Below, in pieces: positions 29,891 through 42,178 of a DNA stretch of 64,000 nt. The stretch covers positions 1 through 64,000 of the forward strand of contig MU858141.1 of NCBI GenBank assembly GCA_033297075.1, given 5' to 3'. The notes beneath the pieces were generated by a model that had not been told where the DNA came from, made no database searches, and was given only the letters and a program-made list of their open reading frames with translations. The DNA is from Rhypophila decipiens (Eukaryota; Ascomycota; Sordariomycetes; Sordariales; Naviculisporaceae). The stretch's first letter is position 1. Every line of letters starts with the position of its first letter. The translations under genes were made by a program, and so were the position numbers.

Positions 29891-30901
29891 ATGGCGGACG
29901 CAGAAGCCCAGATTCCCCGCGTGTTTATTGTTCGCCACGGTAAGTACCCAGCCTGCCATCATTTTCTCGTGTCCAAATGACTCAACTAACCCCTTAAACT
30001 TAAAAGGCGAGACCGAATGGGCCAAAATCGGCAAGCACACGGGAAAATCGGATATCGAGCTTACACCGCTGGGAATTCGCCAGGTAGCTTCAACAGCTTC
30101 TCAGCTGGTTGGACCGGGCAAATTGCTCGACCCGACCAAGTTGATCAAGATATTTGTCAGCCCCAGGAAGCGAGCTCTGCAGACCTTCGAGACTCTTCTG
30201 GGGCAACAACACGGCGAGATTTCCGGTGATGACAGAATCACCATCACAGAGGACATTGCTGAGTGGGATTATGGTGATTATGAGGGGTTGACGCCTAAGG
30301 AGACGAAGGCCTTGGGAAAGGAGAGAGGCTTGGACCAGGATGAAGGAAAATAGTGGTCTGTTTGGAGTGATGGGTGTGAGGGGGGCGAGTAAGTTGCCAT
30401 CACATGTTCTGCCCCCATCTCCGCGCGACGCATTTGATCATTGTCTTGACTGTCATATATAGGTCTCCTCAACAGGTTGCCGAGCATTTGGGTCGGTTGG
30501 TCGAGCAGATCAAAGACCTCCAGCGTCCATTCATGAGAGGCGAGAAAGCAGCTGATGTGCTAATTGTGAGTCTTTTGCGTTTGTTGGATCTTTTTTATCC
30601 ATACAACAGCTATTCTCGGCCCAATCCTCGAATGAAATGATACTGATTCAATTACGTTTTAGGTGGCACATGGGCTCATTCTGCGTGTCTTTGTTAAGCG
30701 CTGGCTCGGCTATCCGGTTGACTTTCCGCTGTCGATGCTGATGATGCCCGGATCGGTTGGGATATTGACATTAGTATTCGTATCTATTTGTATATCTCTT
30801 ACTCTTACCTACGTACAAACTGACGGTCGTTTCGTAGATACAAGAACCACAGCTCCGAAGAACCGGCTTTCCAGATCGGAATGGCGTTGCCCGCTGCCTA
30901 A
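29891..30901 (+). pseudogene. Histidine phosphatase / phosphoglycerate-mutase-like gene with in-frame stop
   Basis: Exons: 29891-29939, 30007-30388, 30463-30565, 30663 to about 30770, and 30838-30901. Exon 1/2 join the catalytic RHG motif (VFIVRHG-ETEW), followed by SDIELTPLGIRQV, SPRKRALQTFETLL, EWDYGDYEGLTPKE, then WSDGCEGGE, VAHGLILRVFVKRWLG and the tail YKNHSSEEPAFQIGMALPAA. All belong to the PGAM/histidine phosphatase branch with catalytic His in RHG and AHG. A TAG at 30351-30353 interrupts exon 2 inside a conserved stretch, and the phase of the last intron does not fit any good donor. Without these lesions the protein would be about 230 aa. It is probably inactive. Confidence 0.75.
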
Positions 30902-32940
30902 AGCTAACTTGGGTCGGTCAGTTATGGTATCTTGATGAGGATCTGTTTACTGTGGTTGAGTCTATTCTTGAATTACGTCAGGAAACAAAAGGTTATTCGC
31001 CGTGAAGCTCAACTACTACCTTGAACCTAATTAGGGGCAAAACAGTAGTAAATTGGTTCACGAAATAAATTACATGCAGTGCATTAAAAGACAGCTACTG
31101 CGTCCGTTCAAGGAACTGGCGGGGTACTTATTTTTCGACAAGATCATTATGGCTGCGCAATTAAAGCGACAAAGTCCGCATGGTACTTAATAACAGGGTC
31201 CTTAGCTGACATTTTGCACAATCACAATTAAAAGGGCGTGTGTACGAAATAGGTTTGGAGGCATCAGAACTCTGCCCAAACGGGACATAGCTGTTGACTC
31301 AGCTCTTTTATGCTGTTATCTTCAACGGTAGAAGTACTAGGCCGTGAGCCCTTCGTCAACCGCGAGATGATTAATGACTGATGACAATGCCCTGCATATG
31401 CGGACAATCTTATTCTGCTGATGGTCAATGTGACTGGAGATCCAAGATCCGGCGGCTCGGGGTTTGCTATGTAGTGGGTGGGTGTCCTGCATAAAAGGAC
31501 AAGTACTGTACAGTAGTTCGCTGAGAACAATCCGTGCCTCACAGCACTGCCGGTGGAAGCGACGATGCCGATTCGAAAACAACGGTCCATGAATTCCGGC
31601 TGACTCATCGACCACGTTTTTCCCTTGCTTTTTAGCCCCCAAATCGGACGGGGAAACCCAAAGAGAAGGGAGCGGCTCGATTGTCCAACAGCGGAGGATA
31701 GTTCACTCGTTACCAAGCAGTCGGGTCCTATATCAGCAAATAATTAGCCTCCTCGGACTAAGGCTCGGAACGCCTAATCCTTCCCATTCTGGCAGGCCAC
31801 CGACCATTAGCCACAACACCGGAATACAGAGTCTAGACCCCCGTAGGGCTGGACGATCTGAGATCTAACTTACTCCTGCCTGATGTGTGAGATCAACCTT
31901 GGGGGCCGTGGGGTTCACTCATTCTGTGTTCCTTCCCGGTGAGTGTGACATAACATGGTCTCTGCAGGTCTAAAGCCTTCATGTTACTTACCATTCGGGA
32001 TCTGCCTAGAACTTTCTACTCCCCAAATTTCCTTCCCGAAATGTCATATTATTAATACTTCGTGACTATTTCATCTAGTGTAAAGATCCCCTCACCGCCA
32101 TTCCAAATTGAGCAGGAAATGCTAGGTTGCACGAGAACTTTGTTGTTCCATTTTTACCCTGGTATTTTTATTGGGCACTGCCCATTGAAATGTACATGAC
32201 GGCAGATCAAGGTCTGCAGTAACCCACACCTGCATGTTAAAATCAGATTCCTACCCAACACCGGACTAAGCGGCCGAAATTCGACCTCAGATTTCAGAAG
32301 TCAAAGAAGAAATCCCCGCATACGGGTTACCCACGAAGCAATCCCGAGCTCTCCGTACCTTGGATATTGGATCTCACGATTCTGTTAGACGCCTCCTCAC
32401 TCTCTTTCCGATTATAGGTAAAATTTCAGCAAGAAACCCGAGGCCGCCAACTCGGAAGATCCTACAAGCTGAACCCCTTCCGTAGATGCCTTGACTGGAT
32501 TATTCACGCATCAGCCGCAGAATGTCGTCCTCAGCGTGTGCGCGGCGCAGGTATGACTCGGTCACGATGCTTCCCTGATATGCTCTCCTTACCTAAGTAC
32601 CTACCTAGGTCCATCATGTATATAATGCCAAAGTCGAGTCTCTGTGTCCTGGAACCCGTTTTTATTCATCTTGGTTTATCCAACGGCAACCCCTGACCTA
32701 CCTCGCTGGCAACCCGCTCTTACTTGGCGAAATAACTCATTGTCGATTCAGTTCTACCTTTTCCATCTGGTGATCATTCTCTCAGTGTCGGCTTCCAAGT
32801 CCTTAGCACCTTCTCCCAATTCTTTGCCTCGAACCGTCCATTTTCATGGTGGAAAGATATTGACTTCCAGGGCCAATACTACGCACTTCTTCGAATTTCA
32901 CTAAACCATCTGGACAGAAACGGCTATTCTTATTGGAGCC
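30902..32940. other. Gene-free stretch of about 2 kb
   Basis: Short ORFs only, with no domain, repeat or RNA gene recognised. Confidence 0.45.
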
Positions 32941-33701
32941 ATGACTGTCGCTGGTATATTCTGCGGACTTTTTAGCCGAAAGAAGAAGAGCAAGAAGAAT
33001 GCTATCCCTGTACGTCATTGCATCCGTCACGTCTGTCATCTTCCTAATCCCCATTTATCATAAGTACTGGTAAGAAGCTCGAAAAGTTGAACTGACTAGT
33101 GTGCATAACTACCTAGCCTTTCAAAATCGACATCATCATTCTCCGAAACGGCTCGGAGCCGCAGCTTCCGGCCGTCGCTCTCCTTGACACACAATGCCAG
33201 AAAGGGAATTGGATCTCGAGTCGCCTCGTTGAGAGACTGGGCGTGTCAGACCAGGTCCGGACCGACATCGAGGCGGTGGAGGTATGGGATGCAAACGGCA
33301 AGCCTGTTAAAGCATGTGGCGCTGTCGATTTAGTTTGGAGACCTCACCCAAATGGGGAGAGAAACCACTGGTGTCGATTCTACGTACTCCCCAGGTCCGG
33401 TGACAAATTCGATATCATCTTGGGCGCCGATTTCATCCACGCCAATGGATTGCTCCTGCTAAACCTTCCGGCCCTACTCACACTCACAGAGCATGAGAAG
33501 ATTAAAAAGAGTAAGTCATTGTCCTACTGATATATTCTGAGCGTCGAACTGATCATATCCTTTTTGATACCACTAGAGGAACAACTTGACATTGCCGCGG
33601 CGAAGAAGCGACAGGCCGAGGAAAAAGCGGAGCTGGAGGCCCGACGAAAGCAGCGTGAAAAGGACATTGAGGCTGGCCACCAGGACGGTCAAAGCTCTTG
33701 A
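32941..33701 (+). CDS. Retropepsin-like aspartic protease domain protein with coiled-coil tail
   Basis: Three exons: 32941-33009, 33117-33510 and 33577-33701, with introns of 107 and 66 bp; phases close to 195 aa. The N-terminus is MTVAGIFCGLFSRKKKSKKN, a short hydrophobic plus basic lead that may associate with membranes. Residues about 24-150 have a retropepsin-like fold: a D-T motif in ALLDTQCQKGNWISSRLVER (DTQ in place of DTG/DSG), then FYVLPRSGDKFDIILGADFI, where FD-I-I-L-G is the typical second-half motif. The last exon is a charged helix rich in Lys/Glu/Arg (AAAKKRQAEEKAELEARR). Such single-domain proteins occur in many filamentous fungi; their role is unknown. They may be derived from retroelement protease, but here no transposon sequence surrounds it. 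Confidence 0.75.
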
Positions 33702-34608
33702 AACAGCTGAGGGGTTCCCAGCATCGACATATTTGATGTCCAGGGCTCCGGCCACACCATATGGCTCGACTCATCCACCATGATCATCACATCAACCGCC
33801 GTTTATCGTTCATCCCAGCCGATATTGCACTTACTTCAACATATATACACCCACATTCAGTATCTATGATGACTTTACGACTACTACGACTACAAGAAAT
33901 CTCTTTATCATTGAAAGCCTTCACGTTTTAGAATATACCCAGAAGAAACACACACAGATACCCAGCACTTACACCCACATATCACAGCATTGATCTTTTT
34001 TATTTTTTTTTTTCCACGACATATGACCATTTCACGAGCGGCAGCTCTTTGCAGTTTATCGCAGATGCTTTCAACAAGCTTCCAGGACGGTGTTACAAGC
34101 ATCACAGTACATGGACGGAAAACAAAAGCTTTGCATTTATGATTTATGATATTTCCATAGATACTTTCCGATTTTGGGGCTTGTATGATAGAGTTGGGCT
34201 TGACTTGGGCGGTATTCCTCGTTAGGAAAGGGGGGGATGGAACTGAATGGATGGACACATGGACTGGAGCGGCTGGTTGCATATCTGACTTTGCTAAAAG
34301 GAGAACCCAGAGGATGACTCGCGTCTCCGGCGTGGGCGCTAAATCATCTGGACATCAAGTCGTTTTACAGAAGGATATTTCCCAGTCTGGCTTCTATAAA
34401 AAGAGACAAGAGGTCTGTTGGGATTATGCAAGTGCAAAATGTCCTCCCAGACTCATAGCGCAGTCACAGACAAGAAACCACGTATATAGATAGGCTCAAC
34501 TGCTAGTTGGACTAAATCGAGTTGGTATCTTATCTATAACAACCGAAAGCTGAGTGTGATATTCGAGTGTAAATACGATACAAAGATATGTATAAGCCTT
34601 GGAAGGTC
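33702..34608. other. Gene-free stretch between convergent genes
   Basis: Contains a T-rich run near 33997-34014 and the 3' flanks of the retropepsin-like and DUF6594 genes. No further gene seen. Confidence 0.5.
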
Positions 34609-35639
34609 TCAAGCTGTGCCACTAACAAAGACGACTTGTACGGCAGCGAACCTGTAGGCCTCTACATTAGCATATGATGGCATGAGTTTCATGTGCCGAG
34701 GTGTTTACTTACGCTGCACTAGCGGAGAAAATCTCCACCACCCTCCCGTTGGTAAACAAGCAGAGGCCCAGAGAAAACACGACTGAGAATATGGCAATAA
34801 CGAGCAGCCGCATTTCCATTCTTTGTATGTAGTAAAGGACGATGATCGATCCCACCAGCAAGAACGAAGCAAATACTGTGCCGAGAATTTTGCTTAGCTG
34901 AGTAAGGCTGGTCTGGGAGTAGTGGACCGTATTGCGGTATATCTCTGCAGTGTGATCATTGTCGGATTGTTTGGGGGTCTTGAATAGATGGCCGATGAGG
35001 TGATGATACCACCTGATGAACCGGTTGCTCATGAAGCGGGTGAATATGCTGTCGCATTTTGTTGGTAACAGACACACTAGTTCAGCCGGGTCGAACTGTC
35101 TCTCCCATATGTCGCTGTCGGCACCGAGCAGGTAGACGTTTCCCATGGAGGGGACTTTCATCCATCTTTGCAGGAATTTGTGATCCTGTTCATTGGGTGG
35201 ACCAATCTTGGTGATGATGTGTTGCAGGTAGAGGGTCTGGTCTGGGTAAAAGATTGGAAAAGGAGTTCGTCAACGACATGTCACCTCGGCTGTTCATAAA
35301 CATGGAATTGTACTGACTGTATTCATTTAGCTTCTCTCTGACCTGCAACATGATATTCCATTGAGCGGGATTGCCACCATCCTTTTGTGCCTCTACACTG
35401 ACAGATTCTTGCAAAGTCTGCCAGTCGCGACTGTAAGCCAGTCTTTCAAAATGCCCAGACGCCAGGTCCGACTCCCTGGCCCTAAGCAATTCGTTTTCCA
35501 GGTTTGTAAGCTCAGCTTGGAGATAGAGCAAGTTGAGCGCATTCAGCTGTCCAAAGCGGCGAAATATCCCTGTCTCGGGATGGGCGCTGATGAGAGCGGC
35601 TAGTCGAGGGTAGCCGCCTGGCGGTTGCACTTCAACCAT
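34609..35639 (-). CDS. DUF6594-family membrane protein
   Basis: Three exons on the minus strand: 35639-35318, 35241-34713 and 34651-34609; introns of 76 and 61 bp fit in phase and give 297 aa. The N-terminal half is cytosolic and helical, opening GGYPRLAALISAHPETGIFR, then RFGQLNALNLLYLQAELTNLE, and, across the first intron, VREKLNEY-NQTLYLQHI. Three TM segments close the protein: ILGTVFASFLLVGSIIVLYY, LLVIAIFSVVFSLGLCLF and, across the second intron, AAFAAVQVVFVSG. This is the standard DUF6594 layout. The small last exon (43 nt) is easily missed; the second-exon frame alone would stop right after the GTAAGT donor. Function of the family is unknown. Confidence 0.88.
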
Positions 35640-38165
35640 AGCGGATAGTTAACACATGGTAGGATCTTCAGGTCTGAAATTAGGGATTCTGTGAGGGGAG
35701 CATCGACGCAGGGTTTCCTCTTGTTAATAAGGGCACAACACGTCCTTGAGAATTAAATTCATGAAGAGTGCAAACTCGGGCAACTTGTTCGAGGCGCATC
35801 ACCGCCATGCATGTCAGAATTGTTGCATCGCAGGTGCAAATTTTCTTGCACATTGATGTAGGGTGGAAAATGCCTTACTTGCAGTCATTTCCAGAGCCTT
35901 GCTGGAACCTTGCAAACGATGTTCATTGGGCCATCTTTTGGGGCTTTCACTGAGAAACATCATTATTGATGCGGTTACAACGAGGTGTCGGTCCAGCTTT
36001 TGCAGTTATTGGGAGCCGAACAAAGAAAACAGGCTGTGGTCAATCAACAGCTTGTTTTGCTGAAGAAAAGTCGTCAATGTTCAGGCCGGTCATCCCCTTT
36101 GACCCCTATTTTGTTTTGTTGACTGGTCAAGCGTTGGCCTAACAACAATGAGAACGCGAGCGGATGCGGGATGGCACTGCCCAGCTGTTGTTGGTGAGGA
36201 AGCTTGGTAAATGCCGTTAGTGTTCTAACACTACAAGGCATTGAGGGTCCACCATCTATAACCCTAACCCTTCGGGCTGCTAACATTCGCTGAACCACTG
36301 GAAGACATTTGAGGCTCTCAAGCGCTGAAGTGAGCACAAATGCAGATCCGAGGTCTGTCCGTCTACTCGGGGCTGGAGACCCAAGGCAGTGTTGGTTGGT
36401 CAGCCACATGTGTGCGGTGCTTACAGTACCAACTTTCCTCTTCGGGAGAACTGTTGATGGATCTCCCTTGCCGAATTTACCATACGAAATGGCACGGCAT
36501 ATGTCTTTTGGCTAATGACAATTTGGGAGTCGATCTGGCAGTATTCATGATCTTGTTCTGCGAGATGACGAGATGGTGGCCCCGATCATTTTGCCGCCGA
36601 TTATTTCCTGCAGCATCAGTCGCGCCTTACCATGTGTGACCTCTTCATGCACGAGGTCAAAAATTTTGTGGCGAGGCTCAGTGAAGTTCATGTTTAGCCG
36701 TGAGCAGTATGTACAAGAGCATCGTTTGAACGACTATGAGCAAGTTAGGTAGTTAAGGCTGGGCGACAAGAACGAGCCAACCAGAAAAGAACCGGGACAT
36801 GGCTTCCCATGACGTTCGGAAACAAAATAGTCAAGGCGAGAAATGCATTTGTATACAAGATAAACGCTAGGAAACTATTGACAAAACGACGGAAAATTGC
36901 AACACCATACAGCAAAACTAACCAGCCCATTTCCAACCCAAAGACTCCCTCTCGTCTGTCTCCACTTGCTGGCTCTCGTTCATCATCAAGTCATCACCAA
37001 AACCACCAGTCACATGAACAAAGCTCCTTCTCAACTAAAAACAGTGATGCAAAGCGGTAGATGGGGTATCAACAACTCTTTTCCAAGAAGGTGAAGTGAA
37101 ATAAAAGAAGAAGAGAAAGTAAGTGTTGACATCCCACAATTGAGTACAAATCCTCGCATCGCATCACGCAAGATATATCCAAGAATAATCTCATCCACAA
37201 GAAACCTGCCTCCCCCCCCCCCCCCCCCTGGTTACAAGAATAACTGGCATGGAACATCACTAACCAAAACAATGGATGCCCACGAAACGTAATATGAAAG
37301 AAAAGAAGAAATAGGTGGAGAACCGAAGACAAGAAAACATCAGATCTGACAAGATCTAACGTTTCTCATCTTCTGTCCAATAGAAGATTAATGAAGAGTT
37401 CCAGCCAGCAACAATCCATCACATCCAAACAACGCTTCCGCCTGAGAAATAAACCTGTCCACGTGCGCCCACGAATGATATATAAAAAAAGAGGGAGGCG
37501 TTCGTGCGAAGCCTGCAACCTGAAGAAAAGCTGGGTATCGATGAAGAAATAAGGTAGGTAGGTAAGGTGGGCGTATATAATGGTGAACCGCAAGCGGATC
37601 AAAGAAACAACAAAAGGTGGCGACGTGGTAGCAGGTATCTCTGGCGCTCCTGGCTGCGCGTTATCCAGATGGTGATGGTCATGCTGGAAGAAACGAAACG
37701 AAACATTAAGCTAAGTTTCAGTTAAAAGGTTTAGTCGAGGATGAAGTCGAGGCGCTGTCGGGATGTCGGAGGGTTCATGTCAAGATTCCCGGAACAACTC
37801 GACTCCATCCTCTGGCGAAAGTGATAATAAAAATTGTCGTAAAGGCTCAGAAATCGGTCGACGACGATGTTGTCGTGAACGAAGGGTGGCGTGCGCCGTC
37901 CTCGAGTCGTCGCCGGCGTCCAAATAAAGTTCTAAAAGTCGGTCCGGTGTCATGACAGCAACCGGACCACAGAAGAATAAATCCCCTGCTCAATCAACAA
38001 AAGAAATGGTTGAGATGATGCTCGCATCGAAGGGTTCGGAGGTTGACAGTTGGGTCCAAGGCGCCTGTTCGTATAGACTCGTCCTTTCATCCAATCCAAG
38101 TTCCCACAAGGCAGTCCGTCTGCCTTGCTCCTCCGTCTTCTAGCTCCAAGGTTCCCAAAAACTCT
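35640..38165. other. Gene-free stretch of 2.5 kb
   Basis: Only short ORFs. The right part (about 37590-38165) may be a long 3' UTR of the GPI-type gene. A run of 17 C residues lies at 37212-37228. Confidence 0.45.
37212..37228. repeat. Homopolymer run of 17 C
   Basis: Seventeen consecutive C residues; the count is read directly, but such runs are prone to sequencing error. Confidence 0.85.
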
Positions 38166-38498
38166 TTAAAGCAACACAGCAACAGCTGCGCCCGCCATAG
38201 CCAAGACCGCAACATGAGCTCCGCCAAGAGACGAGGCAGCGCCAGTCTGGGAGGGGTCGGGAACTCCATTGCCCGTTGGGGTCGGGGAGCTGGTGGGCAG
38301 CGAGGTGACCGGCTTGGAGCTGGCTGTGGGATAGAGGCTCATAGAGCTGTTGAAGTTGGCAGCAAACGTAGGGGCCTTGACAAGAGTAACGGTCTTGGTC
38401 ATGGTCTGGTACTTGGTGGAGGTGACTGTTGTCTCTGGATCCTCGGCGCGAGCCAGGAGCGGCATCACGAATGCGATAACAACTGTCTTGAGTTTCAT
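38166..38498 (-). CDS. Small Ser/Thr-rich GPI-type cell-surface protein
   Basis: A 110-aa single-exon product from ATG 38498; the ORF extends upstream to 38543, but the internal Met begins a clear signal peptide (MKLKTVVIAFVMPLLARAED). The mature part is rich in Thr, Ser and Pro with one N-glycosylation site (NSS). The C-terminus has a small-residue GPI-omega-like region (TGAASSLGG) and ends in a hydrophobic tail (AVLAMAGAAVAVLL). It has no cysteine pattern or enzyme motif. The protein is expected at the plasma membrane or cell wall; the exact role is unknown. The 5' leader appears long, since the upstream neighbour is 3.7 kb away. Confidence 0.8.
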   Translation of the reverse strand: MKLKTVVIAFVMPLLARAEDPETTVTSTKYQTMTKTVTLVKAPTFAANFNSSMSLYPTASSKPVTSLPTSSPTPTGNGVPDPSQTGAASSLGGAHVAVLAMAGAAVAVLL

Positions 38499-41400
38499 TG
38501 TTGCGGTAGTTGTGGTGTTTTGTCGTAAATCAGAACTCTCCAACTGTCCAAAGCTGATATGTCCTTCTCGGTCGATACCTTCGTTTCCGATGGTTCGTAT
38601 GTATTTGTTGTTACTCGTAAGAGCGTTGAAGTCGTAAAGAATAAATGACTGACTGAGCTGAATACTTCAAGTACCCAAGGTCGGATCGTCGAGTGAGAGA
38701 ACTCCAAAGGGGTAGACTTTGCCAACGAAGCCTGTAGAGGAGTGCGCGCGAGGAGGGTTGGGTTGCGGGGATAAAATGCAAGATGCAAGTTGGGTGAAAA
38801 CGTGGAAGAGCAGGAGAAGTCGACGAGAGAAGAGAGATCTGGGGTAGGGCACGGGCGGTTCATGGCCCCATTATTGCGAAATTGGACCTGGTCGTCGCCA
38901 AGGCTCAAACACTCCTCGCACCGGCCCTCACTCTTTTGGCAAAACCCACGATTGCTGGCACCGGCCAAAGGAAACGGCAGGACGTACCGCGCAGCCAGCC
39001 AGGCCTTCTCGCCTTTTGCTGCACGTTGTGGTACCTGCGTCCTTGTTGTGGGAGGAACCCCTGTCCAGATCGCAAATTGGGCTTGGTGGGCCCAGCGGTA
39101 AATGGATCCGATCTAAGCCCACTTTGGCCTTAGAGGCAAGGGTCAACAACCGAGCGGATGATTTGCTTGGCGTGAGGTAGCCAGTACCTGCCGCCTCACC
39201 CACCACTCACGCCGGCCGATGTAGCGGTCACTTAATTTCGAGTTTCAAGCGGGAAATTGCAGGCCCAATTTCAAGCAGTCTTTTTGGCCTGTCGGTCTCC
39301 CCTCGCTTCCCCAGGAGCTCCGTGCCCTGCTGTCTTTAAAAATCTCGAGCCTCCTCTACGTCTCCTTAAAACGGGGCGGCGGTGGTGTGCTTTTCCTTTT
39401 CGCAGTGCTTCCACAGCCACGGACAGATCTGAGTCAAAGAAGCATCAGAAACCTTGCGGAAGCGGGATGACGCGGTTCAATTGTGCGACACTTGAGGCTA
39501 TTTTCAGTCCCCTACTTGTCTTCTCAGGGTCATTTTGGCATCCGTGGAACTTGTCATTAATTTCGCCCAGCTCGACGACTATCACCGCGCAGAGTCACAT
39601 TACCTAGTCTCACGATGTCTTTAAACCCCTTTTCTGCGTGCGGTTCTAGTGGTTTGTTGGGCTCAAATTTTATCGCAATCGCAATCTTACAGAACCCAAA
39701 GCGACAAGGGTCCCGATTAAGGTGCTGAGAAAAACCCGCTACGGAGTACCAAGTGGGAACTCGTGGGAGCAACCGACCCCAGCAATTGGACGGGAAGGGT
39801 TGAAATCCAACGCTGTTCCTGCATTGAAAAGTGGAGACTGTTTAGCGATATCTTGATTGGCTGGGCCACTGAATCTCCTGCTCAATCCAGCAAGAGGGGG
39901 TTTCTCTTCCGATTCGAGCGCCATTTTTGATGATGGTGTCGCTTTTCACATTTGAATGTCTTCATGCCGTCTTGTCGTTGGCTTGAAGCATGTGCGACAT
40001 TCTTTTCCACATCGCTGATGATGCAACGGTCTGGATATCATTCACTTCAGTGCAGAAGGCTCGTTGCCATCAGTTCTGCGATGCGATACCATATTGGTTC
40101 CCATCCAGAGCAGAGACGAGGCAGACATTGACAAGCGAGTGACTATCAACAGGACGAGATGCACCGCCATGTGTCACTCTCCCGGGCTCCGAACCTGTCC
40201 AAACTTGGGCTTTTCTCATTGACGTGGTCCAGTCAACCGCGAGTCCTCGACCTCTCGGATTCTGAGTGTCTTCTGGGCAAGGTCCTAAAGCTTATGGTCG
40301 ACTTACTGTGCAAGCTCATGAGTTTTGAATCCTGATTCCATTGCTCATCATCCTTCGATACATTCTGGGATGATTCCTTCCGGTAGATGCAATTTGATGG
40401 CGTATTGGTCTTGACCGTGGCACATGTGCATGCGATCAATTTCCCACACTTTTGATAGCCGTCAAACCAGCATGTCAGTGCGTGTTGGGGGCACAGTTTA
40501 ATGGGCTGGCATTTTTATCTCAGCTTCTTCATACAAGGTCACCTTCACGGCGTCACCGGAAGCTCGTTGAACAGTGGTCAAACAATGGGCTTTCTTTTCT
40601 GTCTCGAAACAACGAATATGCGGGTCGAAAACAAAGCAGTTATCCGCAGTTTTAATGGACACGAGACTTATAAAGTGCAACAGCGGCTAACAGCAGATTT
40701 TGGCGGTTCTTTTGCACCAACCGTTGAGAGGCTGTGAAACTTGAGGCTCTTTCTCGTCGTCCCACGACAACGGTTAGCGACAGAGTGTCGGCCTCCCGAG
40801 ACAATCGTCGTCGCCACTAAGGATTTGTGGTGTTTTGCGTATTCTTCTTTTGCATTCCAGTCGCAAACATCCCCGCAAAATATGCGACTTTGCTCGTGAT
40901 GCGGCAGTGGTCGTCGGTGGTCGTGGTTGAAACGACCTTGCGGTCCCATCCCACGGGACACCTGAAACTCACGATCTGACCATCTTTGCTGGGCGCTCTA
41001 TATTTGTTACACTGGCCATCAGGCCGGTAAATCCTGCTGTCTTTTATAGATGAGAGGTTTTTGGGGGAGAGGAATCATTTTTCAGGCAATGGGGATATCG
41101 TTGGGTTATTCTGCTCGGGACTGCTAGGCGTAGGCATGTTGCCTCGTTAAAAAGTAGCCGCCCGAATGGAGGTGAAGTTGGCGATACCCGAAAAATGGGG
41201 CGTTCAACTTCAACGTGGCCGCCAAAGCAGGCCGCCCCCATCCAAGCTCGAGGTCTGTTTTTAGATCATTGACGACATGACGTGCAGGCAGCGGGTGTAT
41301 ATGAAGATCATACAAAACTCTTGACAAAGATAAACAGCCAGAAACCCTCAACTTGACTTGGAAAGGCATGAAAGATCTTCAGATACAAGAAACCATCGGT

Positions 41401-42178
41401 CAGCATCATAGCTGTTGCATATTGTAGATAGTAGATACCTACCCACCCACACATACGATTCTGAAACCTCTCTTTGTGATACTCTGGTCACAACCAGAGA
41501 AACGCAATAAGTACCGTGATCAACAAGTAAGCCATCAGATCTGAAATCGTTCGTCAAACTCGTGTGCAACGATGACGGAATTTTCCAGACTGAGGCCTGA
41601 AACCGACATCCATTACACCCAAGAAGAAACATCGGAGAGTTCTCGATAGAGACGTATTCTCTGGATCATGTTTGATCCATGGGCGACTGAAGACTGTGCA
41701 TGTTTCCGCGTAACCATCGCGCGCAATGTCTTGTACACCACATAATGTCTGGAAATAGAAACCAAGTACCGGACAGCGCCGAACGCTGGTCTCTTCCATT
41801 CCCACAGTTTCCTTCCTCCCAGGGTACAAATCCCCTACATCAACTCCACATCCCTTAACCTCGCCGCCGCAAAAATATCAACAATGTAGAGTTGTTGGTG
41901 GGCCGCAAAAGGTAGATATATCGCAATAGCCCAAGGCTCAAAACCGAACAGATGCCATCCATTTAACCAAGCCAAATAAAAACACGCCATACTCCGTTCA
42001 ATGCATGTTGATATGATACCATACTCCGGAAAAGCAAAAGACAACAAGAAAAGCCCAACAACGATCGTCGAAAAGGGGCGTAGCGCATAAACCTCAAGAC
42101 GCCGTAAGAGGTTGATGGTAGGGACGTGGTCGTTGTAACCGATCTTCTCGCGAGACCGTCGAGGATCCTCGGGGACAG
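38499..42178. other. Gene-free stretch of 3.7 kb
   Basis: Several short overlapping ORFs without domains. An open frame at 41835-42188 has two hydrophobic stretches but no ATG start and abuts the Pop7 stop codon, so I do not call it. This is the longest apparently empty segment in the window. Confidence 0.45.

Noticed and set aside
36257..36270. Telomere-like CCCTAACCC sequence
   Set aside because: Only about one and a half repeats; too short for an interstitial telomeric array.
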